Assembly: GCA_947632565.1 (NCBI GenBank) | Contig: CANRPT010000004.1 | Span: 1 to 58,216 of the forward strand | Reading direction: 5' to 3' | Length of the DNA stretch: 58,216 bases | From: an uncultured Bacilli bacterium | Lineage (GTDB): Bacteria; Bacillota_I; Bacilli_A; RF39; UBA660 | In this document: in pieces, positions 35,817 to 42,986 of the stretch | Layout of the letters: each line of letters starts with the position of its first letter | Numbering within the stretch: the stretch's first letter is position 1 | Program-made: the position numbers and the translations under genes | Notes under the pieces: generated by a model | What the model was told of the DNA's origin: nothing | Database searches by the model: none | Seen by the model: only the letters and a program-made list of their open reading frames with translations

Positions 35817-36119
35817 CTATTCTACAACGGAACTTATACTAAGCCAGCCTTCCTCTGTTTTAATTGTTCCATGTTCTTTATCGACGTCAATAACCTTGAA
35901 CTCGCCCATAGCATAGCCCATTGGTGCCTCTTTAGTTGGTGCACCATAAAGACGACCGTTCACAGTCACCTTAACGCCTTTTCTAATTGTCTTTGATTTT
36001 TTATTTTCGACGATTGGTGCTGGTTCAACACTTGGTGCTGTTTGCTCAACACTTTCGTCAACCCCTGTTGTCTTAATTTCTTCAACTTTCTTTTTACTGT
36101 TCTTTCTTAATAATCCCAT
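35817..36119 (-). CDS. Small SH3-like protein following the lysin
   Basis: The 100 residues have a basic N-terminus (MGLLRKNSKKKVEEIKTTG), a Pro/Glu/Ser-rich linker and a compact beta domain: GVKVTVNGRLYGAPTKEAPM, then EFKVIDVDKEHGTIKTEEGW. The 'V-x-V-N-G-x-L-Y' and final 'G-W-I/L' pattern resembles bacterial SH3 wall-binding domains. It has no signal peptide. It is the last gene of the transposase-lysin transcription unit, so a wall-targeting partner of the lysin is plausible. The assignment is inference. Confidence 0.55.
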   Translation of the reverse strand: MGLLRKNSKKKVEEIKTTGVDESVEQTAPSVEPAPIVENKKSKTIRKGVKVTVNGRLYGAPTKEAPMGYAMGEFKVIDVDKEHGTIKTEEGWLSISSVVE

Positions 36120-36217
36120 TTCATCTTTCCTCCTTTTGTTCGGTTTTATTATTCAAAAGGGGAGCATAGTCCCCTTGTTATTCGTTCTTATATGGATGAA
36201 AGCAGTATGCTTTTGTC

Positions 36218-37075
36218 CTAGTAAAGTTTAATATTATCCCATTGAGTTGTACCATGTTGAATGTTTAAATTAACTTGTCTTTGAACCTCGCTATAGTGTT
36301 CACCTAAAGCATCTTTTCTTGATTGCCCATTACCATAGTCACCACGAATGGTTTTCTTAACTGCTGTTAATAAATCATATGATGGTGCTGGTGCAGGTGC
36401 TGGTTGGTTACCTGCTAAAATAGCATTAACTCTTGCTTGAACCTCTGAATAGTTATAACCTGCTGCTTCAAGTCTTTGTTGTCTTTCAGGTTGATTACCC
36501 CAATCACCACGGATAACCTCTTGAGCAACTTCATCAATTGATTTTGATGGTGTTGGAGTAGGTTGAGTGTAACTTCTTTGTTCACCAACTGCTGGGTTAA
36601 CGATACATCCTAAATATCTGTAACTGCTACTTAGTCCCCAACGACCATTAGTGTTTCTTCTTGTATAGTTTGCCCATGCGAATGAACCATATCCAGATTC
36701 ACCAGTATATACTGTGTTCTTATCAATACATTTACCTACAACGGCAACGTGTCCAGCAAGGCTACCAATACCTTCCCAAACCATGATTCCACCCTCAACA
36801 GGTTCTTGTACTACTTTAAGTCCATAGTATTGATTATTTCTTGTAATAAAGTTTTCTGCATTACAATTGAAATATGGATATTTCATTCCTTTATATCCAG
36901 TAATTTCTGAATAGATTTTATTAAATAGACCACACGAAGCTCCAACACAGTTACATAAGACATTTAAGCCACTAACAACTGGGCTACCTTGGATACATTG
37001 GCTATATCCACCGTTGCTAGTTGTGTTGAAAAATGGGTCTCCACTTGCTGGTCTACTAACATTAATTTGATACAT
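36218..37075 (-). CDS. Phage-type endolysin: CHAP amidase/peptidase with two CW_7 repeats
   Basis: The start chosen is ATG 37075 (MYQINVSRPASGDPFF) after AGGAAGTGTTG, giving 285 residues. The CHAP-type catalytic part has Cys in VLCNCVGASCGLFNKI and His in LAGHVAVVGK, with NGRWGLSSSYRYLG. After a Pro-rich linker, two CW_7 (Cpl-7-like) wall-binding repeats follow: EVIRGDWGNQPERQQRLEAA and KTIRGDYGNGQSRKDALGEH, each ending YSEVQxxVN. No signal peptide, as for holin-dependent lysins. It overlaps the small acidic gene upstream by 14 bases. This is a typical phage lysis enzyme. Confidence 0.88.
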   Translation of the reverse strand: MYQINVSRPASGDPFFNTTSNGGYSQCIQGSPVVSGLNVLCNCVGASCGLFNKIYSEITGYKGMKYPYFNCNAENFITRNNQYYGLKVVQEPVEGGIMVWEGIGSLAGHVAVVGKCIDKNTVYTGESGYGSFAWANYTRRNTNGRWGLSSSYRYLGCIVNPAVGEQRSYTQPTPTPSKSIDEVAQEVIRGDWGNQPERQQRLEAAGYNYSEVQARVNAILAGNQPAPAPAPSYDLLTAVKKTIRGDYGNGQSRKDALGEHYSEVQRQVNLNIQHGTTQWDNIKLY

Positions 37076-37259
37076 TTTCAACACTTCCTTCCTCATCAAT
37101 TAATTCTTCGGCACTTAATGTATTGAATGTAGTTTGAACCTCTGCATCAACTTCACCAATGCCTTCTTCTTTTGTTTCAGTTTCAGTTTCTTCTTTCTTG
37201 TCTGTAAATTCTTCGATAACGTCCTCAACAACGTCTTTAATATCATCTAAAATTCCCAT
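37062..37259 (-). CDS. Small acidic protein upstream of the lysin
   Basis: The start is ATG 37259 (MGILDDIKDVVEDVIEEFTD) after AAGGAGGTTTTATA, giving 65 residues, very rich in Glu and Asp, with an amphipathic N-terminal helix and disordered remainder. The 3' end overlaps the lysin start, suggesting translational coupling. It is not recognised. It could be a lysis accessory or regulator. Confidence 0.6.
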   Translation of the reverse strand: MGILDDIKDVVEDVIEEFTDKKEETETETKEEGIGEVDAEVQTTFNTLSAEELIDEEGSVENVSN

Positions 37260-37294
37260 TATAAAACCTCCTTTATTCCATAAAAAAAACACCA

Positions 37295-38788
37295 TCATGT
37301 AATGGTGATATAATCGTTATATATTTTAAGTAATTGATTCATTCTATTATGAATTTCTCTTGTTTTTCCTTTGTTGGATACCCTAAACATATGAGGGTAT
37401 TCTTGTTTAATTTGAAATTGTACTATTGGTGGCATTACTTCATATTTCTTTTTTATTCGATATGTTCTTTCATAAGCAGGATTAGAATGGTGTTTATATG
37501 CCACTTTAGTAAATGTATTAACTTCCTTATGCTTGGTAGCATCCTTAAGCATATCTGCAACATCATTTAGTGTATTAGTAATTCTGGCTCTATAGTCTTT
37601 ATATCCTGAACCACCTTTAACCATTCCCAATTCTTTCCATTGGTTTGTATATATTTCATTTCTGCATCCTTGCTTTTCATTTCTATATCCCTTTTTTCTT
37701 CTTGATTGATATGGTTCCCTTAAGATACCATATACTGGTTCATCACAAGTTACTATATCAAGAGCCGTGATGTCCTCGATGTTAGTATCGTCAAAACATT
37801 TTGGTAATATCATTTTATATTTTTTCAAGTCATAAGTTCTGTTAGCAAATCTTCCCATGTTTCTAATATCAATGACTTGTGGAAAAAGTACACATTGTTT
37901 TAATGCTATATCTATGGCTTCATCTATATCACGGTGATTATATCTGAAATCAGCCTCTGCTAAATATAAGTGTGCCCAATCCTTTGAAAAATGTGAGTGA
38001 GTGGAGTAATAAACTTTTTTTATTATACTCCAATATCCTTCAATAGCATTAGTTGTATAACCATTTTCATTAACATATTTATAATCATTATGACATACTT
38101 TTTCATGATGATAAACACTATCTTCTTTGTCTAAAAAATTGTAACCCCTAAATTCATCTGTCGTGATAACTGAACCTGGTTTACACGTTCTCTCTATACA
38201 AGCCTTTAATGCTTTACTAGATAAGCATTTTCCATTTTCGTCAGGAATGATTGGATATGAGTAAACTCTATGATTACTATAAATGCCAATAACTGGATAT
38301 TTACTTTGCTTTTGCTCTTCTGACCTGTTATATCGTCCGTGGTTGGAACCTGAACTCACCATCTCGTCTATTTGTATAGAACCTGAGAATGGTTCTAAAT
38401 CATAATTACTCATGGCTAATTGTAATCTTCTCCTTAAACGAGTAATGCTATGGTTGCAATGACCTGTTTCACGTGACAATTGGTGATTAGGAACACTTTT
38501 CCTTGATGATAGCATAGAGTACAGTACATATAACCATTCTCTACAATATGAGTGCATATTTGTAAATACAGTGCCATTAAATGGCGTAATTACTTCTTTA
38601 CAATGTCCACAATTATACGCCAAGAGACGTTTATTATCATAAATAAATTCACTGCAGCCACAATGTGGACATACCATTTTACCACAAGGATAAAAGTGTG
38701 AAATGATAAATTCTAGTGCTTTTTTATCCGTATTAAATCGTTTCATTAATTCTTGCACTGTAGGCGTTTTTGATTTTACTTCTTCCAT
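37295..38788 (-). CDS. IS1595-family (ISXO2-like) transposase with long C-terminal extension
   Basis: The 497 residues start with a zinc ribbon (MVCPHCGCSEF...YNCGHCKEVITPFNGTVF), as in IS1595 transposases. The DDE/N-type core has the first Asp in GSIQIDEMVSSGS, the second in VITTDEFRGYNFL, and TNAIEGYWSIIKKVYYSTHS followed by FRYNHRD. The family is normally ~300-350 residues. Here ~190 further residues follow, basic and unrecognised (REPYQSRRKKGYRNEKQGCR). It presumably catalyses integration and excision of the element. It starts the lysin transcription unit and is preceded by a promoter carrying a palindrome. Confidence 0.85.
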   Translation of the reverse strand: MEEVKSKTPTVQELMKRFNTDKKALEFIISHFYPCGKMVCPHCGCSEFIYDNKRLLAYNCGHCKEVITPFNGTVFTNMHSYCREWLYVLYSMLSSRKSVPNHQLSRETGHCNHSITRLRRRLQLAMSNYDLEPFSGSIQIDEMVSSGSNHGRYNRSEEQKQSKYPVIGIYSNHRVYSYPIIPDENGKCLSSKALKACIERTCKPGSVITTDEFRGYNFLDKEDSVYHHEKVCHNDYKYVNENGYTTNAIEGYWSIIKKVYYSTHSHFSKDWAHLYLAEADFRYNHRDIDEAIDIALKQCVLFPQVIDIRNMGRFANRTYDLKKYKMILPKCFDDTNIEDITALDIVTCDEPVYGILREPYQSRRKKGYRNEKQGCRNEIYTNQWKELGMVKGGSGYKDYRARITNTLNDVADMLKDATKHKEVNTFTKVAYKHHSNPAYERTYRIKKKYEVMPPIVQFQIKQEYPHMFRVSNKGKTREIHNRMNQLLKIYNDYITIT

Positions 38789-38843
38789 TTTTTACATCTC
38801 CCTTAACGGAAAAACCAAAGGGTAGTTCCGCTTTCGGGAAGTT

Positions 38844-38873
38844 ACAATAACACACTACCTAGGTAGTTGTCAA
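38844..38873 (-). promoter_or_regulatory. Transposase promoter with a palindromic operator in the spacer
   Basis: On the minus strand, TTGACA (38868-38873) and TATTGT (38844-38849) are 18 bases apart. The spacer contains the perfect 14-bp palindrome ACTACCTAGGTAGT (38854-38867). A protein bound there would block polymerase. The RHH protein encoded just upstream is the obvious candidate. Confidence 0.7.
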
Positions 38874-38901
38874 GAGAAAAATTAAAAAAAGTTGAAAATT
38901 T

Positions 38902-39087
38902 TTAGTTTTCAGCCTTTTCTTGTTTTAATTTATCGATAGACCAACGTACGAATTGAACCTTAGATAACTTATGTTTTGCCAGTAATTTTTCGAGTTCAAC
39001 CATCTCATCTTTGTTGAGGTCTACATTAAATTGTACTTTATGTTTTTTTCTATATTCAACATCATATTTTGACTTGTCAAATGCCAT
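38902..39087 (-). CDS. Ribbon-helix-helix (Arc/CopG-like) regulator
   Basis: The 61 residues are MAFDKSKYDVEYRKKHKVQF, then a beta strand (VQFNVDLNK), helix 1 (DEMVELEKLLAKH) and helix 2 (LSKVQFVRWSIDKLKQEKAE). This is the RHH layout, where two chains pair through the strand to contact the major groove. It lies between the iteron region and the transposase promoter and reads toward that promoter. It probably represses the transposase and possibly controls replication copy number. Confidence 0.75.
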   Translation of the reverse strand: MAFDKSKYDVEYRKKHKVQFNVDLNKDEMVELEKLLAKHKLSKVQFVRWSIDKLKQEKAEN

Positions 39088-39139
39088 AATATCACACCCA
39101 AAATAATTATATCACTAACCAATAATTTTGACAATACAG

Positions 39140-39265
39140 AGGTGGTCGCCGTGAGCCCCCTGAAAGGGGTATGGACTGTCGTCCGCCACTAACAAAAAAA
39201 ATGTGCCACTCGGTTGCTTAGCAGGTAGCGTTGCCCATCCAAAAAGGGCATAAGCGTATACCTGC
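39140..39265. other. GC-rich hairpin region flanking the iterons
   Basis: This is an unusually GC-rich island. CCCC-TGAA-AGGGG lies inside a GTGG...CCAC pairing at 39142-39189. A second structure has outer arms GCAGGTA (39221-39227) and TACCTGC (39259-39265) enclosing TGCCC (39232-39236) and GGGCA (39246-39250). Candidates are an origin nick or primer site, or an antisense RNA. No start codon with ribosome site is seen. Confidence 0.5.
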
Positions 39266-39278
39266 GATGAAAGTAATT

Positions 39279-39421
39279 ACGATACGCTTACGTTACGTCC
39301 ACGATACGCTCACGTTACGGACACGTTACGGACACGTTACACGCACGTTACGTCTACGTTACGCTCACGTTACGGACACGTTACGGACACGTTACACGCA
39401 CGTATCGTGCACGTATCGCTT
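39279..39421. repeat. Thirteen tandem 11-bp iterons (putative replication origin)
   Basis: There are thirteen head-to-tail 11-mers with core ACGTTACGNNC and no gaps. Four read ACGTTACGGAC, two ACGTTACACGC, and the outermost use ACGATACG or ACGTATCG. Eleven bases is one helical turn, so every unit faces the same side. Iteron arrays next to an AT-rich tract and a replication gene are typical of plasmid and phage origins. The open frame across it is a repeat artefact. Confidence 0.8.
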
Positions 39422-39704
39422 ATTGTTATTATGTGGGCGACTCACTTATTCTGTGGGCGTTTCACTTATTGTTATTGCTATTGATATTCCTTATTTTTTT
39501 ATTCCTTATTACCTATTACTTATTCCTTATTTCTTATTATTACTGTTATTCCTTATTACTTATTTTTCTTTTTATTTCTATTCTTTATTTTTATTTTTTT
39601 TATTATTCTTTATTTCTTATTCTTTATTCTTTATTGGTATTCCTTATTTTCTTATTTCTTATTCTTTATTGCTATTACTTATTACTTATTGCTATTGCTA
39701 TTCA
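39422..39704. other. Strand-biased T-rich tract, probable DNA unwinding element
   Basis: It starts with two ~20-bp direct repeats containing TGTGGGCG and TCACTTATT. About 240 bases then follow, built almost only from T, A and a few C on the plus strand, with many TTATT and CCTTATT pentamers. G is nearly absent on that strand. Open frames here (Leu/Ile/Phe/Tyr only) are artefacts. Position beside the iterons suggests an unwinding region. Confidence 0.6.
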
Positions 39705-40286
39705 TCAAAAGGGCAATTCATCATCATCCTCATCATCTTCGTCATCCTCACAAACCGGCTTTTCATCATTTACAGTTTGAGCCTCATCACCATTGCCCTC
39801 ATTCGCAACAAACATATCTTTGGAATCAAGGAATTTCTCTATTTTTCCTATAGCAAAATCAAAGGCATCACGGTCATCAATTATGCTTTTAGAGGCCATA
39901 TAAATGTCCTTTAAGAGCGATAAATCCTCAACCTTTTTACCTAGATTATCAAAGCAACTTTCGAACGGTTTACCGCCCTTTAAAATGCCAAATTTGTAGT
40001 AATCTAGGATTGCCACCTCGCTAGTTTTGTCAGAGTATTTAACCGCCTTAAATTTGTTTTGTAGACGCTCAAAAGATGCGTTTAAACGGTCTAAATCCAT
40101 ACCTAATTCAACCGACATCATCCTCTTGGTAAGTTTGTAAATACCTAGTTGTTGGAAGTGCTGATTGGTAATTAAATATACATATAATAACTTGTCATCT
40201 AGCGTGTATTCCTCATTCACATCAGGCCTAATCCAAAAATCTGTTGGAACGGGTCTGCTTAATGCTGTAGCAGCCATATTTTTCAC
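39705..40286 (-). CDS. Replisome-organiser-like protein with SSB-type C-terminal tip
   Basis: The 193 residues begin with a winged-helix-like region (FWIRPDVNEEYTLDDKLLYV, YLITNQHFQQLGIYKLTKRM) like the N-terminus of phage replisome organisers/DnaD-type proteins. A helical part follows, then an acidic linker ending DEDDDELPF. That tip matches the SSB C-terminal peptide (D-D-x-x-P-F) that binds replication proteins. It abuts the T-rich tract and iterons, as expected for an origin-binding initiator that recruits host helicase. No helicase or polymerase gene is present in the element. Confidence 0.65.
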   Translation of the reverse strand: MKNMAATALSRPVPTDFWIRPDVNEEYTLDDKLLYVYLITNQHFQQLGIYKLTKRMMSVELGMDLDRLNASFERLQNKFKAVKYSDKTSEVAILDYYKFGILKGGKPFESCFDNLGKKVEDLSLLKDIYMASKSIIDDRDAFDFAIGKIEKFLDSKDMFVANEGNGDEAQTVNDEKPVCEDDEDDEDDDELPF

Positions 40287-40374
40287 CTCACATTCATCTT
40301 TGTCTGGGTATTAAATTCCCCGTTGACATGACAAATTGTAGCATACGACTGCTTCAATAGTTCACATTTTTTGC

Positions 40375-40400
40375 AACAAAAAAGACAATTTCTTGCCTTT
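40375..40400 (-). terminator. Terminator of the membrane-protein gene
   Basis: On the minus strand, GGCAA-GAAA-TTGTC is followed by TTTTTTT. Confidence 0.5.
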
Positions 40401-40403
40401 TTT

Positions 40404-40721
40404 TTATTTCATTGGAATATTTTTGGTATGTACTGAACCGCCGGTATATACGCCACCAAGAATCAGTAATACCATTATGATTATTATTGCACTAATTACT
40501 ATGCCTGCTATAACTGGTGCTATACAACTTCTTGCTAATTTCTTGTTAGAACCTATATTAACAGCATAGATTATTAGCCCTACAATAGGGAATATGAACG
40601 ATATTATAGCAGCACTACGGTATTCTTTATCAACATAAAGTATCGTCTTTTTAACAGCAAATACAATAGCAACAATGGCTATAATAACCACTACTAATAT
40701 AGATAATATCATATTCATCAT
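40404..40721 (-). CDS. Small membrane protein (three helices)
   Basis: The 105 residues contain hydrophobic segments at ~3-24 (ILSILVVVIIAIVAIVFAV), ~36-56 (AAIISFIFPIVGLIIYAV) and ~66-92 (IAPVIAGIVISAIIIIMVLL), with short charged loops. Size and helix number would suit a holin, or a superinfection or transport function. There is no family match. It is divergent from the XRE gene, and its promoter overlaps a palindromic operator. Confidence 0.6.
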   Translation of the reverse strand: MMNMILSILVVVIIAIVAIVFAVKKTILYVDKEYRSAAIISFIFPIVGLIIYAVNIGSNKKLARSCIAPVIAGIVISAIIIIMVLLILGGVYTGGSVHTKNIPMK

Positions 40722-40761
40722 ACCTCTTTCACCTCACTATTACTTCTTTTTTCCACACCCT

Positions 40762-40790
40762 GATTATAACATAATACGGACAATGTGTCC
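40762..40790 (-). promoter_or_regulatory. Promoter and operator between the membrane protein and XRE genes
   Basis: On the minus strand, TGGACA, 17 bases, TATAAT (40762-40767) form a good promoter for the membrane gene. The -35 box is one arm of the inverted repeat GGACA-ATG-TGTCC (40778-40790), extended imperfectly on both sides. TATGGACA occurs again near 40826, before the XRE start. Confidence 0.6.
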
Positions 40791-40845
40791 ATATATTCGT
40801 ATAGAAACTTTTAAGATAATAATACTATGGACAGGTGGTACTAAT

Positions 40846-41100
40846 ATGAAACATAGTGATAATTATTATTTTGATGTTATAAGATATAATATAAAGAAAT
40901 ATAGAAAAGATAGGAATTTCACTCAACAACAATTAGCCGATAGGGCTGGATTAACAATGAATTTCATCTCTAAAATAGAGAGCAAAAAGATGCAAAGGGG
41001 CTTTACCATTGTATCTTTAACTAGAATTGCAGATGCCTTAGAAATAGATATAAAAGAATTGTTTGACGATAAAGACTATGCAGTTCTTTTCCAAAGATAA
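40846..41100 (+). CDS. XRE-family repressor-like regulator
   Basis: The start is ATG 40846 after ACAGGTGG. The 84 residues carry an HTH_3: YNIKKYRKDRNFTQQQLADR, AGLTMNFISKIESKKMQRGF, SLTRIADALEIDIKELFDD. It is the only plus-strand gene of the element. It faces the operator it probably binds. Its last 25 bases overlap the 3' end of the convergent ninth tail-tip gene, which is unusual. It is likely a lysogeny-type switch of the element. Confidence 0.8.
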   Translation: MKHSDNYYFDVIRYNIKKYRKDRNFTQQQLADRAGLTMNFISKIESKKMQRGFTIVSLTRIADALEIDIKELFDDKDYAVLFQR

Positions 41101-41447
41101 ATACCATAATAATATGGATAGTATGGTTGATTTCCTCCTGCTGAACCTGTAATATGTATGACTGGATTGCTAGTATAAATAATTCCTCCACCAGCAACTT
41201 GGTCTGTGGTTGTGATATTCCCATCGAACCATGTATAGTTATGCGTATGGCTTGGCATACTAGAAATTGGTATCCTATGGCTACTTGATGTACCACCTAA
41301 ACTACCAGCATTAGTAGTTACTATTTTTAAGTAGGCATCACTCGTTATTTGTGTCCATTTTCCACCAAATAAAGTCTCTGGTGAAACAGAACTCGTTGTC
41401 ATATAAAGTGAGCCTACAGGATAAATGAAGTCTATGTTTAATTTCAT
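41076..41447 (-). CDS. Tail-tip paralogue 9 (third gene, group C)
   Basis: The 123 residues have the array's conserved ends: MKLNIDFIYPVGSLYMT and YLWKRTA. The middle is the most divergent with a His motif (DAYLKIVTTNAGSLGGTSSS, then ISSMPSHTHNYTW). The final GGN(Q/A)xHNN motif is altered to GGNQPYYPYYYGIY. Other members resemble the C-terminal domain of phage baseplate/tail-fibre proteins (Gp10-like). There is no Shine-Dalgarno; the start is preceded by TTTAGTAAACAAATTAT. It overlaps the XRE gene end. Confidence 0.75.
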   Translation of the reverse strand: MKLNIDFIYPVGSLYMTTSSVSPETLFGGKWTQITSDAYLKIVTTNAGSLGGTSSSHRIPISSMPSHTHNYTWFDGNITTTDQVAGGGIIYTSNPVIHITGSAGGNQPYYPYYYGIYLWKRTA

Positions 41448-41480
41448 ATAATTTGTTTACTAAAGTCTGCGTTCTATATT

Positions 41481-41537
41481 AGGCTGTTCTAATATCATGG
41501 ATGGCCGTCAGGCTGTCCTAATATCATGGATGGCTGT
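41481..41537. repeat. 28-bp tandem repeat: relics of gene 3' ends between paralogues 8 and 9
   Basis: Two copies (41481-41508 and 41510-41537) read, on the minus strand, ...ATTAG(A/G)ACAGCCT(A/G)A. This equals an Arg-Thr-Ala-stop, the conserved end of the tail-tip genes. They look like scars left after loss of whole cassettes. Confidence 0.65.
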
Positions 41538-41932
41538 TAAGCCGTCCTTTTCCAAATGTATACACAATAATATGGTTGTAGATTGTTGTGTGCTTGGTTA
41601 CCACCAGATGATGTTGTAGTGGCATCTCTCAACCATCCAGCATCACCAAATGCTGCTTGGATTTTATCATTGCCCGGTGATGTAGAACCACCAGAACATC
41701 TATTGATATTATGAGTATGACTTGGCATTTCGTTCATCACTAATTGATGAGTCTTTTCACCGCCAGTTTTCTCAACTCTGTCAAATTCTGATTGTGATGT
41801 ATCTACACCAACCAAACAACGTCCATTTGCAACACGTGTCCAAGTTCCACCAAATAGGACTTGGGGATTTGTTGAACTTACAGTCATGTATATAGAACCG
41901 ATTGGATATATAAAATCAATGTTTAATTTCAT
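41537..41932 (-). CDS. Tail-tip paralogue 8 (second gene, group C)
   Basis: The start chosen is ATG 41932 (MKLNIDFIYPIGSIYMTVSS), matching its paralogues; 131 residues. It belongs to the subclass with GRCLVGVDTSQSEFDRVEKT followed by GGEKTHQLVMNEMPSHTHN. The core FGGTWTR and end GGNQAHNNLQPYYCVYIWKR are typical. HxH motifs in tail-fibre collars bind iron in some phages. No Shine-Dalgarno is seen before the start. Confidence 0.82.
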   Translation of the reverse strand: MKLNIDFIYPIGSIYMTVSSTNPQVLFGGTWTRVANGRCLVGVDTSQSEFDRVEKTGGEKTHQLVMNEMPSHTHNINRCSGGSTSPGNDKIQAAFGDAGWLRDATTTSSGGNQAHNNLQPYYCVYIWKRTA

Positions 41933-41955
41933 ATTGTTAGTATTTAGTATCTGGA

Positions 41956-42330
41956 TTATGCCGTGCGTTTCCACATATAAACTACCAAGTAGGGAGGCAT
42001 ATTATTATGAGCTTGGTTTCCTCCTGCTGAAGATATTGTACTAGCCTCATCGTTAAATACAAAATCTCCTCCACTTTGATGTCCTGCTCTTGTGCCAAAG
42101 GTATGATACCATCCACTTAAATTATGACTATGGCTTGGCATTTCATCTGTGGTTAACTTATGTGTGGCTTCTCCTCCTGTTGCACCATTAGTGTATGTTG
42201 AACCAGCACCCAACAGAAATCTGTCTTTTAACTGCGTCCATGTACCACCAAAAAGGGTACCAGGATTAGTTGCATTAACGCTCATATATATGCTACCAAC
42301 TGGATATATAAAGTCTATGTTTAGTTTCAT
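41956..42330 (-). CDS. Tail-tip paralogue 7 (first gene, group C)
   Basis: The 124 residues are of the RFLLG subclass: MKLNIDFIYPVGSIYMSVNA, FGGTWTQLKDRFLLGAGSTY, GGEATHKLTTDEMPSHSHN, GGNQAHNNMPPYLVVYMWKR. The start has a good ribosome site, ACTGGAGGTG, unlike the two genes behind it. It is led by the (AT)11 leader C. Its product alone is one receptor-binding-type domain without the shaft and attachment parts of a full fibre. Confidence 0.85.
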   Translation of the reverse strand: MKLNIDFIYPVGSIYMSVNATNPGTLFGGTWTQLKDRFLLGAGSTYTNGATGGEATHKLTTDEMPSHSHNLSGWYHTFGTRAGHQSGGDFVFNDEASTISSAGGNQAHNNMPPYLVVYMWKRTA

Positions 42331-42457
42331 AGAACCGCACCTCCAGTGGCTGATACTAAATACCAGTCACCTCCAATCTTTTTAGAGCAGTTGATTTTAG
42401 TAAACCAACCCCTCCTTCCTTGATTGAAGATGTGAATATATATATATATATATATAT
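42331..42457 (-). promoter_or_regulatory. Leader C: (AT)11 tract and hairpin leader before group C
   Basis: Reading minus: (AT)11 at 42436-42457, an AAGGAGGGG segment, a hairpin GTTG/CAAC with loop TTTACTAAAA, a second hairpin GTGACTGGTA/TATCAGCCAC, then GGAGGTG and the ATG. The layout parallels leaders A and B although the primary sequence differs. Confidence 0.55.
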
Positions 42458-42538
42458 TCGTTAAGTTATTTTTAAGTTGTTTTAACATATCTCTTTTACA
42501 GAATATAATGTTTTCAACTCTCTATTTTTAGTGTCATG

Positions 42539-42955
42539 TTAGGCTGTTCTCTTAAACATATAGCAGGTGATGTATGGTTGTAAGTTATTATGTGGTTGGT
42601 CTCCACCTATAGATTCAATCAAATCTTGCAAAGGGTGTCTTGCTATTCCGGCAGGAGAAAAGGCTCCTCCTTCTTGCACACCACTAATTTCTTTCCACAT
42701 TTCTACGTTCATAAAAATGTCTCCATAACTACCATGCTTATGGGAAGCCATCTCTGATATAGTTAGTTGATGTGTCTTTTCGCCACCTGTCTTTTCAACA
42801 GTACCGAACTCACTTTGTGCAGCATCTACGCCTACAGGAACTCGTCCAGAGCCCCAAGAAACCCATGTTCCACCGAAATATGTTGATGGATTCACATTGT
42901 TAACACTAAAATATATTGACCCAACAGGGTACACAAAATCTATATTTATTTTCAT
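42539..42955 (-). CDS. Tail-tip paralogue 6 (third gene, group B)
   Basis: The 138 residues are of the VG..EKTGGEKTH subclass: MKINIDFVYPVGSIYFSVNN, FGGTWVSWGSGRVPVGVDAA, QSEFGTVEKTGGEKTHQLTI. The collar motif is EMASHKHG and the end GGDQPHNNLQPYITCYMFKR. It is the longest member, with a longer variable central segment. There is no Shine-Dalgarno; the start is preceded by TTTAGTAATACAGACATTTT, like the other third-position genes. Confidence 0.82.
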   Translation of the reverse strand: MKINIDFVYPVGSIYFSVNNVNPSTYFGGTWVSWGSGRVPVGVDAAQSEFGTVEKTGGEKTHQLTISEMASHKHGSYGDIFMNVEMWKEISGVQEGGAFSPAGIARHPLQDLIESIGGDQPHNNLQPYITCYMFKRTA

Positions 42956-42986
42956 AAAATGTCTGTATTACTAAATTTTCAAGCCG

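Noticed and set aside
35495-35842. A complete short pilin of 115 residues
   Set aside because: The last 16 codons come from the inserted element; the true continuation is at 45488.
39279-39421. CRISPR array
   Set aside because: Units are contiguous 11-mers without spacers and no cas genes are present.
39231-39914. Long plus-strand open frames rich in Arg/Thr, then Leu/Ile/Phe/Tyr
   Set aside because: They are translations of the 11-bp iterons and the T-rich tract, with no ribosome site and biased composition.
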